Under the pieces are notes generated by a model. It was not told where the DNA came from and searched no databases. It was given only the letters and a program-made list of their open reading frames with translations. DNA of 64,000 bases from Siphonodentalium dalli (lineage: Eukaryota; Mollusca; Scaphopoda; Gadilida; Siphonodentaliidae): NCBI GenBank assembly GCA_032622095.1, contig CP136063.1, positions 91,489,980 through 91,553,979 of the forward strand, written 5' to 3'. Below, piece after piece: positions 1 through 10,249 of this stretch. Position 1 is the stretch's first letter, and each line of letters starts with the position of its first letter. The position numbers and the translations under genes were made by a program.

Positions 1-180
1 CTCGTTTGTCTCTACGCATGGCAAAAATCATATCTTTCTGTTTACGCCAGTCCCTGATTATTTTCTCGCTAACACCAAACTCTCATTCTGCGGGCCGATT
101 ACCATGTTCATTTGCGAATTTTATCACTTTCAACTTGTATGAACTTTCGTAACTTAGACGTTTCCTTTTGATGCCACATT
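1..180 (-). pseudogene. pogo/CENP-B-like transposase DNA-binding domain, broken, runs off the left edge
   Basis: Reading right to left, this stretch encodes KRKRLSYESSYKLKVIKFA, then ANEHGNRPAE, a TGA stop (83-85), and in the same frame EFGVSEKIIRDWRKQKDM up to the edge. The pattern of a basic start, a first helix ending in KFANEHGN, then EFGVSEK and RDWRKQK is the Brinker/CENP-B-type helix-turn-helix found at the N-terminus of pogo-like DDE transposases and genes domesticated from them. The stop replaces a position that is usually Arg (a CGA to TGA change would explain it), so this copy cannot make a full protein. The catalytic domain would lie outside the window. No ATG precedes the domain in this frame, and an upstream exon is possible. 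Family assignment is from motif memory, not a search. Confidence 0.72.
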
Positions 181-400
181 TATCAATTTTGAATTCGAAG
201 AAAACTAATAGGTATAATGAAGCACGATGTCGTTTGAATAGTTTTAAAGTGGTACTGTACACAGAGATAGGCAATTTTTTTATTTACTCCCATTGACATA
301 ACTTTCAAGTTAGATTGTGTTCGTGTTATATGAGTTTCGTATAAACCTAATTTAGCGACGAAAATATTGATCTTGGAAATAAAAATATTACGATTTCAAA

Positions 401-664
401 CTACGCGCCATGTTTTTGACCTTCACCGGAGAAGACGCAGGTTGCAGGATGAACCGGAAGTTCAATTGATGCCTGCAATCTCTTCCATCGAACAATCTCA
501 CCCCCTATAAAAGTACTTGACGCTTTATGAATCTTGTTTCTTCTCTTTTTTTCAAATTGGTTATAGCAGGACTTCCTTTTGCATGTAATATGTTTTGTTC
601 GCAACTCAATAATGTTCGTCGTAAACGGCCGTCGATAAAAGACACCCAACATGTGAGATTTCAA
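401..664 (-). CDS. Unrecognised exon-like ORF (candidate transposon or host exon)
   Basis: An 87-codon open frame starts at an ATG near 664 and reads through KRKSCYNQFEKKRRNKIHK and GGEIVRWKRLQASIEL, a basic composition that looks more protein-like than most AT-rich chance frames here. A possible splice donor (TCCG then GTGAAG) lies near the 3' end, at about 420, so this could be a first exon. I do not recognise a family with certainty; short basic N-terminal segments of this style precede some invertebrate transposon proteins. It lies just upstream, on the same strand, of the pogo-like relic at the left edge, but I see nothing that joins the two. It could still be a chance ORF. Confidence 0.25.
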   Translation of the reverse strand: MKSHMLGVFYRRPFTTNIIELRTKHITCKRKSCYNQFEKKRRNKIHKASSTFIGGEIVRWKRLQASIELPVHPATCVFSGEGQKHGA

Positions 665-1522
665 GAACGGTAACTCGTAATGGCATAATTCGCTATTTTA
701 TGACTCCAGCCATAAATTCATTTATATTAAATTATTCAATTTGACTTTTATGATAGCCTGTTAACCGGAACGTTTTCAGTAGATATCGTCGACTCAAATA
801 CGTTATTTTAAAATATAATTTTGATATTAGATCGCAATTGTTACCGTGAATTTATTGAACTTGGCGTACAGTACCCCTTTAAGGTATGAGGAAAGACACA
901 AAATATCCTATCATTTATAGGAATATAAAACTGAGACCCGGCTTACTGTTGTTTTAGGATAATGGCCTCGTTAATTTAGTTGTCGCCTAATTGTCGCGAA
1001 GCATGAATGAAAACGCTTTGGGCTAATAGTGATGCAATGCACTCTTCAGTATTAAGTGTCAATGTTTATGTAATATAAACAGGAGTTCGCGGCTTCGCAC
1101 ATAAGCCTCATTAAAATATGAGAACACACTGTCCAGACATGCATTTAGAGTCTTTAGGGCTTTTATTATGCTCATTCCAGGGCATTAAATAAACATTCGG
1201 ATGTGACGTCATCTGCTAGAAGTTTGCAGACATCAAAGAGATCATACCGCAGTCATTGAATGTGGGTCACTCATGCACGTGTTACACAGTCAGGTCAAGG
1301 ACGCCCACTGTTTGTGAATTTGCTGCTGTTTATAATTGCGGTTGAATTCTTAGATATTAATACATATAATACGATATATATGTTTTAAATGTCGGACAGG
1401 GAATAAAATAAAGACAAAGTACATATGAGGATGGGGGTATTTATTTATTTTCTGTATACCGAATTGTATTATTTTATCGCGTTACAGTTAGTTTGCGTCG
1501 GCATTTTGTCCCGTTATTTACC
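665..1522. other. Gene-free AT-rich stretch
   Basis: I see no coding frame, RNA gene or clear repeat here. Composition is AT-rich with short runs only. Confidence 0.5.
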
Positions 1523-2915
1523 TGATGAGGCCTAAACAAATAATACCTTTGTTTCCGCTAACGAGTTAAAAAAAATTAGGGTAGGTAGGTAGGCTTAACT
1601 TTTGTTTTTTGTTAACTTTTTTTTTTCAGTATCTTTAAAAATAACTGTATAATACTTGTCAATAACCCAAACTATGCACTTCTTAGCCCCAATCAGGTTA
1701 ACCCAGATGACAGAGGAACTAGAAACTCCAATTCAATCTTACATATGCTTTAATATTTACATATATACTAGTCTATATACTAAGATAGTCTTTGATAATC
1801 CTAATATTTCCTATATGGTCTGGCGACAACTGGAGTCAGTCCAGCACCACTGCACTGTTCACATATTGGAGTGACCGTCTTGTACCGATCTCTTAAGGAT
1901 GGCTTCACAACACCACCTTCTCCGCATTCAGTGAAGGATCTAGGTATTTTTTGGGGACACCTGTTTTTGGGCAATGATATGCCGAAGGCATAACCTGAAG
2001 GCCTGATCGGAGGAATGTTTGGGAAGGGTGACCCCCTGATCATGGTGGGGGTTCTTCCCCTGGAAAAAATTTGAAAATCCATTGCATTTAGATCTAATCT
2101 AAGGCTCTTTGAGTCAGTTATTTGAATTTTACAGAGAGGTAAATTTTATCAAGTTTCTCAAGCATAACTTTGGAACTTTTTATATATGTATGGATTGGAA
2201 ATGCTTATAAGTTATTGTCAGATATCTTTTGGTTCTATGGATTATGCTTATCGGAAGCCTTATCCTGCTTGAAATTAGACTTGCCATCATCACTCTAATT
2301 CATAAATAGGCTATTTTATAAAATTCAAGTGAGACACATACCGTACATAATATACTACATGTACATGTAATACAGAAATCCTACATGTACATGTAGTACA
2401 GAAACAATGTACATGTATTAAGATAGTAATGACTATATATGGTACTAATCTCTATGTTAATTTTTCATTTGGTATTATGAGATCCCACTTGATAACCAGG
2501 TTGATTTGATCAAATTGTTAATGTTCCTGTGCTGTAATTGATTGAAATACTGAAGTTTGAACGCTGAATGATAACATACCGTACCTGAACTCAAATTATT
2601 TGAAGTTTTCACAGATGAAAGCTAGATAAAGCCAAACATACTTTACAGTATGATTCCAACTGTTAAACTTAAATCTTTTTGTAAACTTAAATTTCTTATG
2701 TCAATATATATAAATATATAAATGTTTTGCATCTTGTTATGATATGAATTGGGACATAAATTTAAAAAAAACAAAAAAATTTAAATCAAATTTTTTTTGT
2801 TTTGTTTTGTTTTTGTTTTGTTTTTGCAATGGCAATAAAAAGTTTAGGGTCGGCGGTTTAAAATAGGGTCGGTCGGGTTAGCGGAAACAAACGTATTTTT
2901 TGTTTAGGCCTGATC
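1523..2915. mobile_element. Inverted-repeat-bounded element, about 1.4 kb
   Basis: The left end contains AGGCCTAAACAAATAATACC and TTTGTTTCCGCTAAC; the right end carries the same text inverted (GTTAGCGGAAACAAACG then TTTGTTTAGGCCTGATC). The arms are about 60-90 bp and imperfect, with a degenerate GGTCGG-rich stretch next to the right arm. The interior has no convincing ORF. A shorter relative of the GGGTCGG / GGCC end occurs near 9280-9350. The layout suggests a non-autonomous foldback or MITE-like element. No target-site duplication was identified. Confidence 0.55.
2340..2425. repeat. ACATGTACATGTA simple palindromic repeat
   Basis: Several copies of ACATGTACATGTA separated by TACAGAAA spacers, each self-complementary. 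Low-complexity tandem sequence inside the 1.4 kb inverted-repeat element. Confidence 0.7.
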
Positions 2916-3039
2916 GCAGTTGATTCCTCAAAATTCGGCTGAAAATATGCCCCTCATTGACTTACCGATCTATAAGTCGCAGGAGGATTTTAATAGGGCA
3001 AATTGGGTTAAAAAGATGCGACTTATCCACCGGCCGGTA

Positions 3040-3100
3040 CGGTAGCCAAATCGCACTGCAGGGCATATCCTTAGTCCCACTGGGACAGTCCCACCTCTAG
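3040..3100 (+). repeat. Dispersed repeat, copy 1 (TTAGTCCCACTGGGACAG)
   Basis: TTAGTCCCACTGGGACAG preceded by a GCACTGCAG block recurs at 53755-53812, and a degraded inverted copy is visible at 8730-8780. The core CCCACTGGG / TCCCA is partly self-complementary. Interpreted as a small dispersed element. Confidence 0.5.
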
Positions 3101-3335
3101 TTTGCTGGAATTTTCAAGATAGAATTTGCTAGATTCCCCCCAGGGCAGGAAATTTCTGGCAAATGATCTCTTTGTCACATGGTGGGTGCCTGAAATAAAA
3201 AACAAACTTTTAACCCTTTCATGACGGGAGCTGCACTGGTGCAGCATTAAAGATCCTGTTAGCAATCAACTAAGATTATCGAAAATCCAACCCCATCGAC
3301 TGTACCATTTTTCCTCTAAGGAACCCGTCACACTG

Positions 3336-3482
3336 AATTATATGGACTATATCTCTGGCTTTGTTACCACAGGAGCTTAAATACTGGGGGAATGACTGAT
3401 ACAGGCAGGTTATTGTCGAGCAGTAGGCGACCCTTAACCCTTTTCTCCTGTGGTTACAAAGCCAGAGTTATAATTCATATAC
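3336..3482. repeat. Small inverted-repeat (hairpin) element
   Basis: ATCTCTGGCTTTGTTACCAC AGGAG on the left is mirrored by CTCCTGTGGTTACAAAGCCA GAG on the right about 90 bases later. This is a foldback/MITE-like structure just upstream of the first visible PARS2 exon. Confidence 0.65.
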
Positions 3483-3759
3483 ATGTAGTTAAGTGTTCAG
3501 GCTTTCTTTAAGGAAAAATTAATTATACTTATAAAAATAATATTTCAGAGAACACAACATTTGAACTATGCACAAATGTAATATTTTACTGCTTTATTCG
3601 GGAGGATTTATTGGGCAACAGCATCACGAATTGTTGTTTACTATGTCAAAAAAGTTGTCCTCAGACGACTAATTTGGTACATTTGATTTGAAGCCTTGCA
3701 ATATTTATATAATATTAAGTCAACATATAAGTATCAGCTACCTGTTATCTATGTTTTAG

Positions 3760-3895
3760 AATCTTGGAGATGGGGTGCTATGGTCTGGGTATTACCAGAA
3801 TATTGCAGGCATGTATAGAGGTGTTATCTCCAGATACACAGGTCCGATGGCCAGGGCTCTTAGCACCATACCAGCTGTGTATCATACCACAGAAA
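3760..3895 (+). CDS. PARS2: Mitochondrial prolyl-tRNA synthetase, exon with class II motif 3 (exon -3)
   Basis: After a TTTTAG acceptor (AG at 3758-3759), the frame reads LEMGCYGLGITRILQACIEV, then LSPDTQVRWPGLLAPYQLCI and IPQK, followed by the donor GTAAG at 3896. MGCYGLGITR is motif 3 of class II aminoacyl-tRNA synthetases (ATP binding, G-L-G-x-x-R), and LLAPYQ opens the HGTP anticodon-binding domain. The protein charges mitochondrial tRNA-Pro with proline. The exon ends on a codon boundary, matching the next exon. Earlier exons (motifs 1 and 2) are not visible upstream in this window, so the gene starts outside it or its upstream introns are long. The mitochondrial rather than cytosolic form is chosen because the tail resembles animal PARS2 and lacks the cytosolic C-terminal extension. 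Confidence 0.9.
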
Positions 3896-4301
3896 GTAAG
3901 TTTTATATCACATGAAACCCATATAATATCATTAAAAAATCCATTAGATATTTTCTTATCTCTCACTAATGAGTAATCGGCGCGTGCTTCCCGGGATTAT
4001 TGGCATCGCGCCAACTGAATTACCATGCGGATTAATACTATTTAGAAAAGCCGGTTCAATTATTGTCCAACTTCGTTGCACTACTGAAAATTGGCACAAA
4101 AACAAAGAGGCAAATTGGGGGACTATATGTTTCATCGCAAGGCAGAGCGCGCAATACTGTCATATAGGGTTGTGAAGTGTCTCAGCCAATGCCGTGGATG
4201 TATGCATTTTACATTAATTTTTCAGCTTCTTTTAAAGATTTTGATTTCTAAAAAGGCATAAAGCTGTCGTTTATTTTCATGTGATATACAATATCTTCAA
4301 C

Positions 4302-4412
4302 TCGTTAATGTTGGGATATAATATTTTATGAAACTCGTTTGATAAATTTGACTCACAACTCATCTACGACTTGTTGTGAATAAAATTTATCAAACTCATC
4401 CTCTATATCCTA
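4302..4412. repeat. Dispersed repeat shared with 41085-41175 (inverted)
   Basis: CTCGTT...GGATATAATATTTTATGAAACTCG...ATAAA and then ACGACTTGTTGTGAAT correspond, on the opposite strand, to sequence at 41085-41175 (TCGTCGTGAATGAAATTGATAAAACTCG...). This is a small element in the first visible PARS2 intron. Confidence 0.5.
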
Positions 4413-4546
4413 TCCCTATGCATTATCTAAGAAGTGATCTAATGATTACATTGTAGCTGTGTGGCATTAGAAATATTTGTCTGTGTACATAGATGATGGG
4501 TGTGATGTATTGTAACTCGCAAGCCTTGAAATAGTGTGTCTGTCAT

Positions 4547-4655
4547 TTGTAGAATGTTGTCACCAGTGGGTGAATAACATTTAAATGGGTCTCCTAAAGC
4601 AGGCTAGCATCACTAAATTCACCCTCTAGGGACCTTATTCTGCTTGTGACATATA
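4547..4655 (-). repeat. Copy of the GCAGAATGAGGTC foldback repeat family
   Basis: CTAAATTCACCCTCTAGGGACC and CTTATTCTGC match, inverted, the family at 60311-60402, 51967-52020 and 53949-54010. It lies within the first visible PARS2 intron. Confidence 0.6.
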
Positions 4656-5321
4656 CTATTTCAAGACTTGTGTGTTATAATACCAAGACAAATATTGTGT
4701 GCATTACTTTTTTCAATATTATAAAGTCCCCCTTCAAAACATAAAAGAAAATACACATGCTATTCACTGTGCTATTACTTTAATAATAATACAGGCAATT
4801 ATGGAGATCTCCACTTATAGCCTGTGACTCAGAATTTTATAATTCGGTATTGATGGGAATTCGAAGCCTTTAAAGTCGCAAAAAAATGGCAAATCATTTT
4901 GGATTTTCAGTGTTACATTCAAGAGAGATTGAGAGAAAACAATATTTTTACAATTATTATATTTTTTATGCTAAAATAGGGCTTGAAACGAGTGATGGTA
5001 TCGGGAGTCCGGTTGACTCTGAATTGGTCAGCTTTCCATACTTGTCTATATGTATATATTTCCCACAAATGTGATCTATTGAATATATGATTTCTGCAAA
5101 TGTTTTGGGGGAATAGGCTGCTGAGGGAAAATAACAGTCCATGCAACCAACTGCAAGTATCTGGTATTAGAGAAATATATGGGCAAGGGAAAACACTGCC
5201 CTACAATAGAAAAAAATTACATATTTTAAATTTTAAATAAGTAGAATGATTTGATTGTCTAAACGCTCCTTCACTCTGTGCAGGACATAACCTGCGATCT
5301 ATATTTTGGTCTGTTTTGCAG

Positions 5322-5501
5322 GAAGGGTATAAATTTGAGGAGTTCTTGGAGCTTTCTCACAAATTATATGACAATGTAACAAACATGGAAAACTTGAGGG
5401 GAGAGGTGCTGATTGATGATCGGACAAAAATGACTGTCGGCAAGAGACTCTACGAGGCTAAACGTATTGGATACCCCTGTATCGTTGTTGTAAGCAAGCA
5501 G
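5322..5501 (+). CDS. PARS2: Mitochondrial prolyl-tRNA synthetase, anticodon-binding-domain exon (exon -2)
   Basis: The acceptor TTTTGCAG ends at 5321 and the donor GTTAGT begins at 5502; the 180 bp between give exactly 60 codons with no stop: EGYKFEEFLELSHKLYDNVT..., then LRGEVLIDDRTKMTVGKRLY and EAKRIGYPCIVVVSKQ. GEVLIDDR and GYPxIVVxxK are the expected strand-turn landmarks of the HGTP anticodon-binding domain of ProRS. Both ends are phase 0, so this joins cleanly to the exons at 3760-3895 and 9375-9491. The preceding intron is about 1.4 kb and the following one about 3.9 kb; both are filled with repeats. Codon use is normal and no damage is visible. Confidence 0.92.
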
Positions 5502-5567
5502 GTTAGTATATCGGGTCAGGCACATCCTGAAATAAACTATTATAGCTATATTTAGGAGAATAACATG

Positions 5568-5680
5568 CTCTGTTGAGTTGGATATTCGGGGATTCAAGCA
5601 TGAAAATAGTTTGCAAACGAACAGGCGAGTTCAAAAACTGTTTTCATGCTCGAATCCCTGAATATCCAAAAAAACAGGGT
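5568..5680. repeat. Inverted-repeat element in PARS2 intron
   Basis: GGATATTCGGGGATTCAAGC (from 5580) pairs with a mirrored arm ending at 5667; the arms are about 33-45 bp around a loop of about 22 bp. A 106-codon frame starting nearby at 5573 is the by-product of this hairpin and following intron sequence, not a gene. Confidence 0.75.
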
Positions 5681-5893
5681 ACATTTATCTCCAAATCCAT
5701 TGTAATTCAATCCACCAAAACAAAATTGAAAGAAACTGTACGAAAAGTGCTATTTATCGGCATTACATGCCATGAAGTGATGATATTCTTTTTTGGCAAT
5801 CAAATATCTTGGTACATTCCATGGGTTTACTTTGAACAGCACCCGAACAACTTCCTGTCAACGGTATTATATAGTAAACATCTGAGCTGTTGA

Positions 5894-7212
5894 CTCAATT
5901 ACGTGACTCCTGACTGATGTGACCTATTTTACACTCGTTGTCATGACACGTTGCTCCATTCAAAATTTGTTAAACGATCAGTGGCTAATGCATGTTGTCG
6001 ATTTGTTTACGATTTGATTTGCATACATAATCGCGATTCGATTTGATTCGATTCAGCAAAAATAGACCATTTGCACAGACAATGGGCGAAAAATAAAGGT
6101 ACAAATTGCTAACGAGGTCTGCATAACTTATCAGACTCGTATGTGAATGTGCCAATGTCTATGCTTGACGAAATACAGGTGCAATTTGTCATCGGAGATG
6201 CTATGTGAATAATTTAGATAACTTGGAACTATCGGATTCGCGTACAAACGATTGAGTCCAATCTCGCCAAGAACACGTTCGTCTTGTATGTGAGAAAAAA
6301 CCTTGATTTCAAATATGCATGCGCAGATGCGCTATTCGATTTTACACTACCAGTCACTCTTATCTGTTCTTCGCTTAATCGTCATTGAATTTGAAGCACT
6401 GATTAATGATTATCACTCATTATCAGAACATTGCATTGGCAATGATACATTTGGTATATTGATAAAATGCATGGGAGAGGCAGTCATACTGCAGTTTTTG
6501 TCTTACTCGTCCAGTCACACACGGTCCACCCTTATATTAGTAGAATAAAATAAATTATATACTAAGTACATGTTTAGTTATTAACAAAAGTCACAACTAT
6601 TGAATCATAAATTTGACGATTCAATTGTAAATTGTCATAATAACAAAAGTAGATCGCCGTCCATCTTCCCATGTCTGCAAACTAAAACTGGATTGTGGAA
6701 TGTCATTAATTAATGTCACATGAATGGCTATACACTATATACTGAAGGTTATTCCCGGGTTTCCCACTAGCAGACGTAAATAGAACTGACGTTATGGCTA
6801 AGCTGATCTATAATACCAAACTCCATGCACCGGCGACATTTTACCCACATTTATCCACACTTCCGCGATATTAAAATATATACCAAGCAGGCAGTGCATA
6901 ATGCTGCCCTTTTTAAGTACACAAAACATGGAAAAAAAATTGTGTGGTTTCATACCTTAAGTTTGGAAAGTCCCACTGTACCCAAAGAACTATATATCGA
7001 AACGGTGTGATTTGGTTCTTCGACTATTTTATCAACACAAAAGTCTGAACGCACATGGACGACAATGTCCCGACAACATGCATGGCAAGTCAGACAAAAG
7101 AGTTCTAACTTGCTCCAATTTTGACAAGTTGTTTTGCGAAAATCATCAACAAATTACCACTCTGATCCTCCATTCTGTCATTAAGTTTTTTGTGTGGGAA
7201 TTGTTCTCAAAG
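5894..7212. other. Intronic sequence without recognised features
   Basis: AT-rich intron sequence between PARS2 exons, with scattered degenerate TTCGATTCG-type words near 6010-6060. No convincing coding or RNA feature seen. Confidence 0.5.
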
Positions 7213-8278
7213 TAGGGACCTGCGAATATTCGAGATTCGATTCGATGTCGATATCGGGCACTCGATTCGAGATCGACACCGAATCGGTCCGCTGATTCAG
7301 ATATTTTCGAATCGGTGTTACTTTGTTATATTCTCGTTTTTTTTTGCATCTAAATAACACATACAAATGACCTGATCTCACAAAAATTGAAGCACAAGGT
7401 TGCCAAGTTACCCAACGTAGGTAATTTTGAATGTATGTCGTTCAGAATAGACGTGCATTATGCAAATTATGTGCTTCGATCACAATCCGTGACGGTGATC
7501 AATCACCGCATATATTTGTTAATTGTCTACATGGTGCGTGATCGCTAGATGCGGAACTCAATTAATTACATTTAGAACTTCAGTTATCCAATTCAGATTA
7601 TATGAATACAATTCAATGTCAGCCGCCGTTATGAGCGACAAAACATAGACTGGAATGAACAGAAATGGTGAGAAACCTTAGAACAATCGGTCTATTACGT
7701 TCTTAAAGGATAGGATAGGATAGTTTATTTACAATACACACGAATGATACAGTGGCATTAATACATAATAAAGTAAAGCAGTGTATTGTCGGGGGTAGCC
7801 TAGCCCTATCGTGTCATTGTGTGCAACCAGTTATCTGAGACACAGCCGGCAGAATTCCTATAAATTTCCTACTTTCAGTTTGTTTCCCAGGAAATCGAGT
7901 GCGTTGCACCAAGTTTTGATCTGTTGAATTTTGTTGATAACATTTAACACATGTGGATTCCGCGTTGTGTTATCGCTATTCTATGGTGATGTGCCCGACA
8001 CAGAAAGTTGCCAGTATGATGGTCCATGCATTTTGATAGGCAACATCATAGTTTATTCAATTGTATCACGGGATTGTTTTAGAATTTGATGTGTTAATGC
8101 TTTGGATTATCGGTAAAACGATCGATCTACGCCTGCTACTATATAGAAACGCACAATGTACTAAAGATTTTGTGAGATAATTGGATCGAAACTGGTTCTC
8201 CAAATCGAAAACGATTCAATTCGAAGCAGAGGGATGAATCGAAAACCGAATTTCGATCCGATGCATCGCAGGGCCCTA
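7213..8278. mobile_element. hAT-like non-autonomous element with TAGGG-CCTGCGA ends
   Basis: The left end reads TAGGGACCTGCGAATATTCG, and the right end, inverted, reads TAGGGCCCTGCGATGCATCG. Both continue into purine-rich ATTCGA / GAATCG subterminal repeats. The interior (about 0.9 kb) holds no transposase, but it includes a GGATAGGATAG stretch at 7708-7725. The terminal sequence is hAT-like; no clear 8-bp target duplication is visible at the flanks, so superfamily assignment is inference. Confidence 0.55.
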
Positions 8279-8362
8279 ATAAAATACTAAAGTTAGAAAT
8301 TCTCAAGTAATCAGAATGCATATTTCAGAGACAAATATTTAACTTGAGTTACAATCAAACTC

Positions 8363-8483
8363 CTTAACCACAGCAGAATTATTGGTAACTTTTCAGGATT
8401 ACTGAGAGCTTTCCAATGAATGGCAACAAGCCATATTTCCGACTAAATCCTGAAAAATTACCCATAATTCTGCTGTGGTTAAG
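8363..8483. mobile_element. 121-bp foldback MITE
   Basis: The left arm CTTAACCACAGCAGAATTAT...CAGGATT is mirrored by AATCCTGAAAA...AATTCTGCTGTGGTTAAG, with arms of about 38 bp around a 45-bp centre. The central and right part recurs almost unchanged at 59161-59243. It sits in the last PARS2 intron. Confidence 0.75.
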
Positions 8484-9004
8484 CAGTCGATTAGTTGAAT
8501 ATGGATATTGCCATTTTGTGAATTTGATAAAAAAAAAGAAGAGAGATAATCCAAAATCATGTTTCACCAAAAAATCATTCATAACCAGCGTCGCATGGAA
8601 TATGATCTCTATGGGCATAGCCAGAGTTGAGGTTCGTGGCATGATCTATATGTCTTGTGATAACAGTTAATTTGCTACCTGACCTTGCTTTGTGCTGTTG
8701 GTTTTTTACCACTGAATAAAACTAGAATGTGGGACAGTCCCAATGGTACTATCAATACCTCGAGCAGTGCAATCGGACTACATTAAGGGTAGCCATATTA
8801 ACATATTTGTAAAATACAAACAAAAAAGTCAGATCCAGCTCATAATCACAGGTGCACAGGTTCGGATTGTTGTAGATATCTGTGCCAAGTTTCAAGAACA
8901 TTGACCAGAAAATGTAGGAATTCATGCTCAGACAAAGTTGTATCCACAGACAGGTGGATGGGCAAGCTGATTCCTGTATACCCCCACCCCCATAACTGTG
9001 TTAC

Positions 9005-9020
9005 GGGGGGGGGGGGGGGG
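9005..9020 (+). repeat. G16 homopolymer
   Basis: Sixteen consecutive G residues, close to a run of ACCCCCACCCCC just upstream (8980-8993). Length is likely polymorphic and error-prone in sequencing. Confidence 0.95.
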
Positions 9021-9374
9021 TATAATAACCATACAACTGAATATAGATGTCCATTTTAGGCCAATATAAATAAAATATTTGTATTCTTTCTTTACATAAA
9101 TGGTCATGGAGAGTTCTAGCATTCTAGATATTGAAGCAGTATCCTAACTTATATGTTACAAGGTGATTTAGATTGTCCAATTTGATCAAAATAGACTGAT
9201 TTATGCGTCATTGTAATCCAATTTGACTGTTAAAGCAAGAATAAAATTTACATATACAGAGATATCCAAATAAAAAAATTCGGAGGGGACTAAAATAGGG
9301 TCGGGAGGGGATGTAATTCTAGCATTTTTTTTATATTGGCCTTAATAGGACTGACACATTTTATTTTATTCCAG

Positions 9375-9491
9375 GCTCTTGAATCATCTCCCAGATATGA
9401 GGTGATAAAGTTGAATCCATATGAGGAGGAGATATGCTTCATGTCTAAAGAACAATTACTGGATATGGCTTCAAAAATAAAAACTATATAA
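9375..9491 (+). CDS. PARS2: Mitochondrial prolyl-tRNA synthetase, terminal coding exon
   Basis: A TTATTCCAG acceptor ends at 9374. The exon reads ALESSPRYEVIKLNPYEEEI then CFMSKEQLLDMASKIKTI and a TAA at 9489-9491. ProRS of the mitochondrial type ends with the same scheme: ALExxxxYEV, a strand carrying a hydrophobic E-I-C-F-M segment, then a short helix before the C-terminus. Phase 0 joining to the 5322-5501 exon gives an uninterrupted reading frame across three exons, which is strong evidence for a functional gene. The 3' UTR and poly(A) site could not be fixed; several AATAAA words follow, none decisive. Confidence 0.9.
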   Translation, partial: ALESSPRYEVIKLNPYEEEICFMSKEQLLDMASKIKTI

Positions 9492-9668
9492 ATTATCCCA
9501 TGTTATCATTATTTCTCCTAGACCAAGTCTACTTCAGCTCCCCATGTAGGGCCGGACAGGTCAAATTCCAGCATTTGAAAACCTGGGAACTTTTTAATGT
9601 TCCGATGGGGAACATTATAGAATGGAAAAAATAACATCTGTAATATAATTCTTAGTTAATATCTGTTC

Positions 9669-10043
9669 CTTAAAGTGATGTGAACACTCCGGTAGGGTGA
9701 TAAAATGGAAATGGAGAATAATCTTGTTCAAAGAAGTTATTTTTACATATATTATATCTAAATTGACAACACACACCGTCATTCTTATATATTAATTAAT
9801 TGCAGTGACTGCCGATGACAAAATCATTTTCGTTAGTTTATCGCCGATAAAAGCGTCCTGATTCGAGTAGTAAATATGTACAATTTAGCATAGTTCAGAC
9901 AATGTTTTCTATGGAGTGGTACAGTCAATTTGCTTGAGATTTTCGGTGATGTTAGTAGAATGTTACATTCCTCCAGTTGGCATAGCACCTGAATACTAAC
10001 ATCAGTTTCACGCACCCGAACAAGTACATAATATGTCTTTAAG
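9669..10043 (+). mobile_element. 375-bp dispersed element, copy A (CTTAAAG...CTTTAAG ends)
   Basis: Starts CTTAAAGTGATGTGAACACT and ends TAATATGTCTTTAAG, so the tips are a short inverted repeat CTTAAAG/CTTTAAG. Homologous copies occupy 16931-17302 and 39462-39834, and the right part of the same element begins the second tandem unit at 23263. Internal landmarks shared by all copies include TATCGCCGATA and GTTAGTAGAATG(T/C). No coding capacity; a short non-autonomous element of uncertain class. Confidence 0.7.
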
Positions 10044-10249
10044 AATGTATTTCACAGTAGGTGAAGATCCCAGCTTTGACTGGTCTTCAGAGGGTTACAA
10101 ATTTGTAAAGAAGGTTTCGTGGTCTCATTTTGAGCGGGAAAGTGTCCTGAATCACATATCTAAAATCTTCTCTTCTGAGCCAAATTTTCTATTCAAAATG
10201 GCATCCATGATGGCAGTTGGTATAAAAAATGCTGAATTTATGTGGTAGG

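Noticed and set aside
5573-5893. 106-codon open frame in a PARS2 intron
   Set aside because: Its first part is one arm and loop of an inverted repeat; no domain, no splice support.
8416-8670. Pair of 84-87-codon frames on opposite strands
   Set aside because: Both read through the foldback MITE at 8363-8483 and overlap each other.
10033-10248. 71-codon frame reading VGEDPSFDWSSEGYKFVKK
   Set aside because: Protein-like in places, but it starts inside the 375-bp dispersed element, has no recognisable family and no splice evidence.
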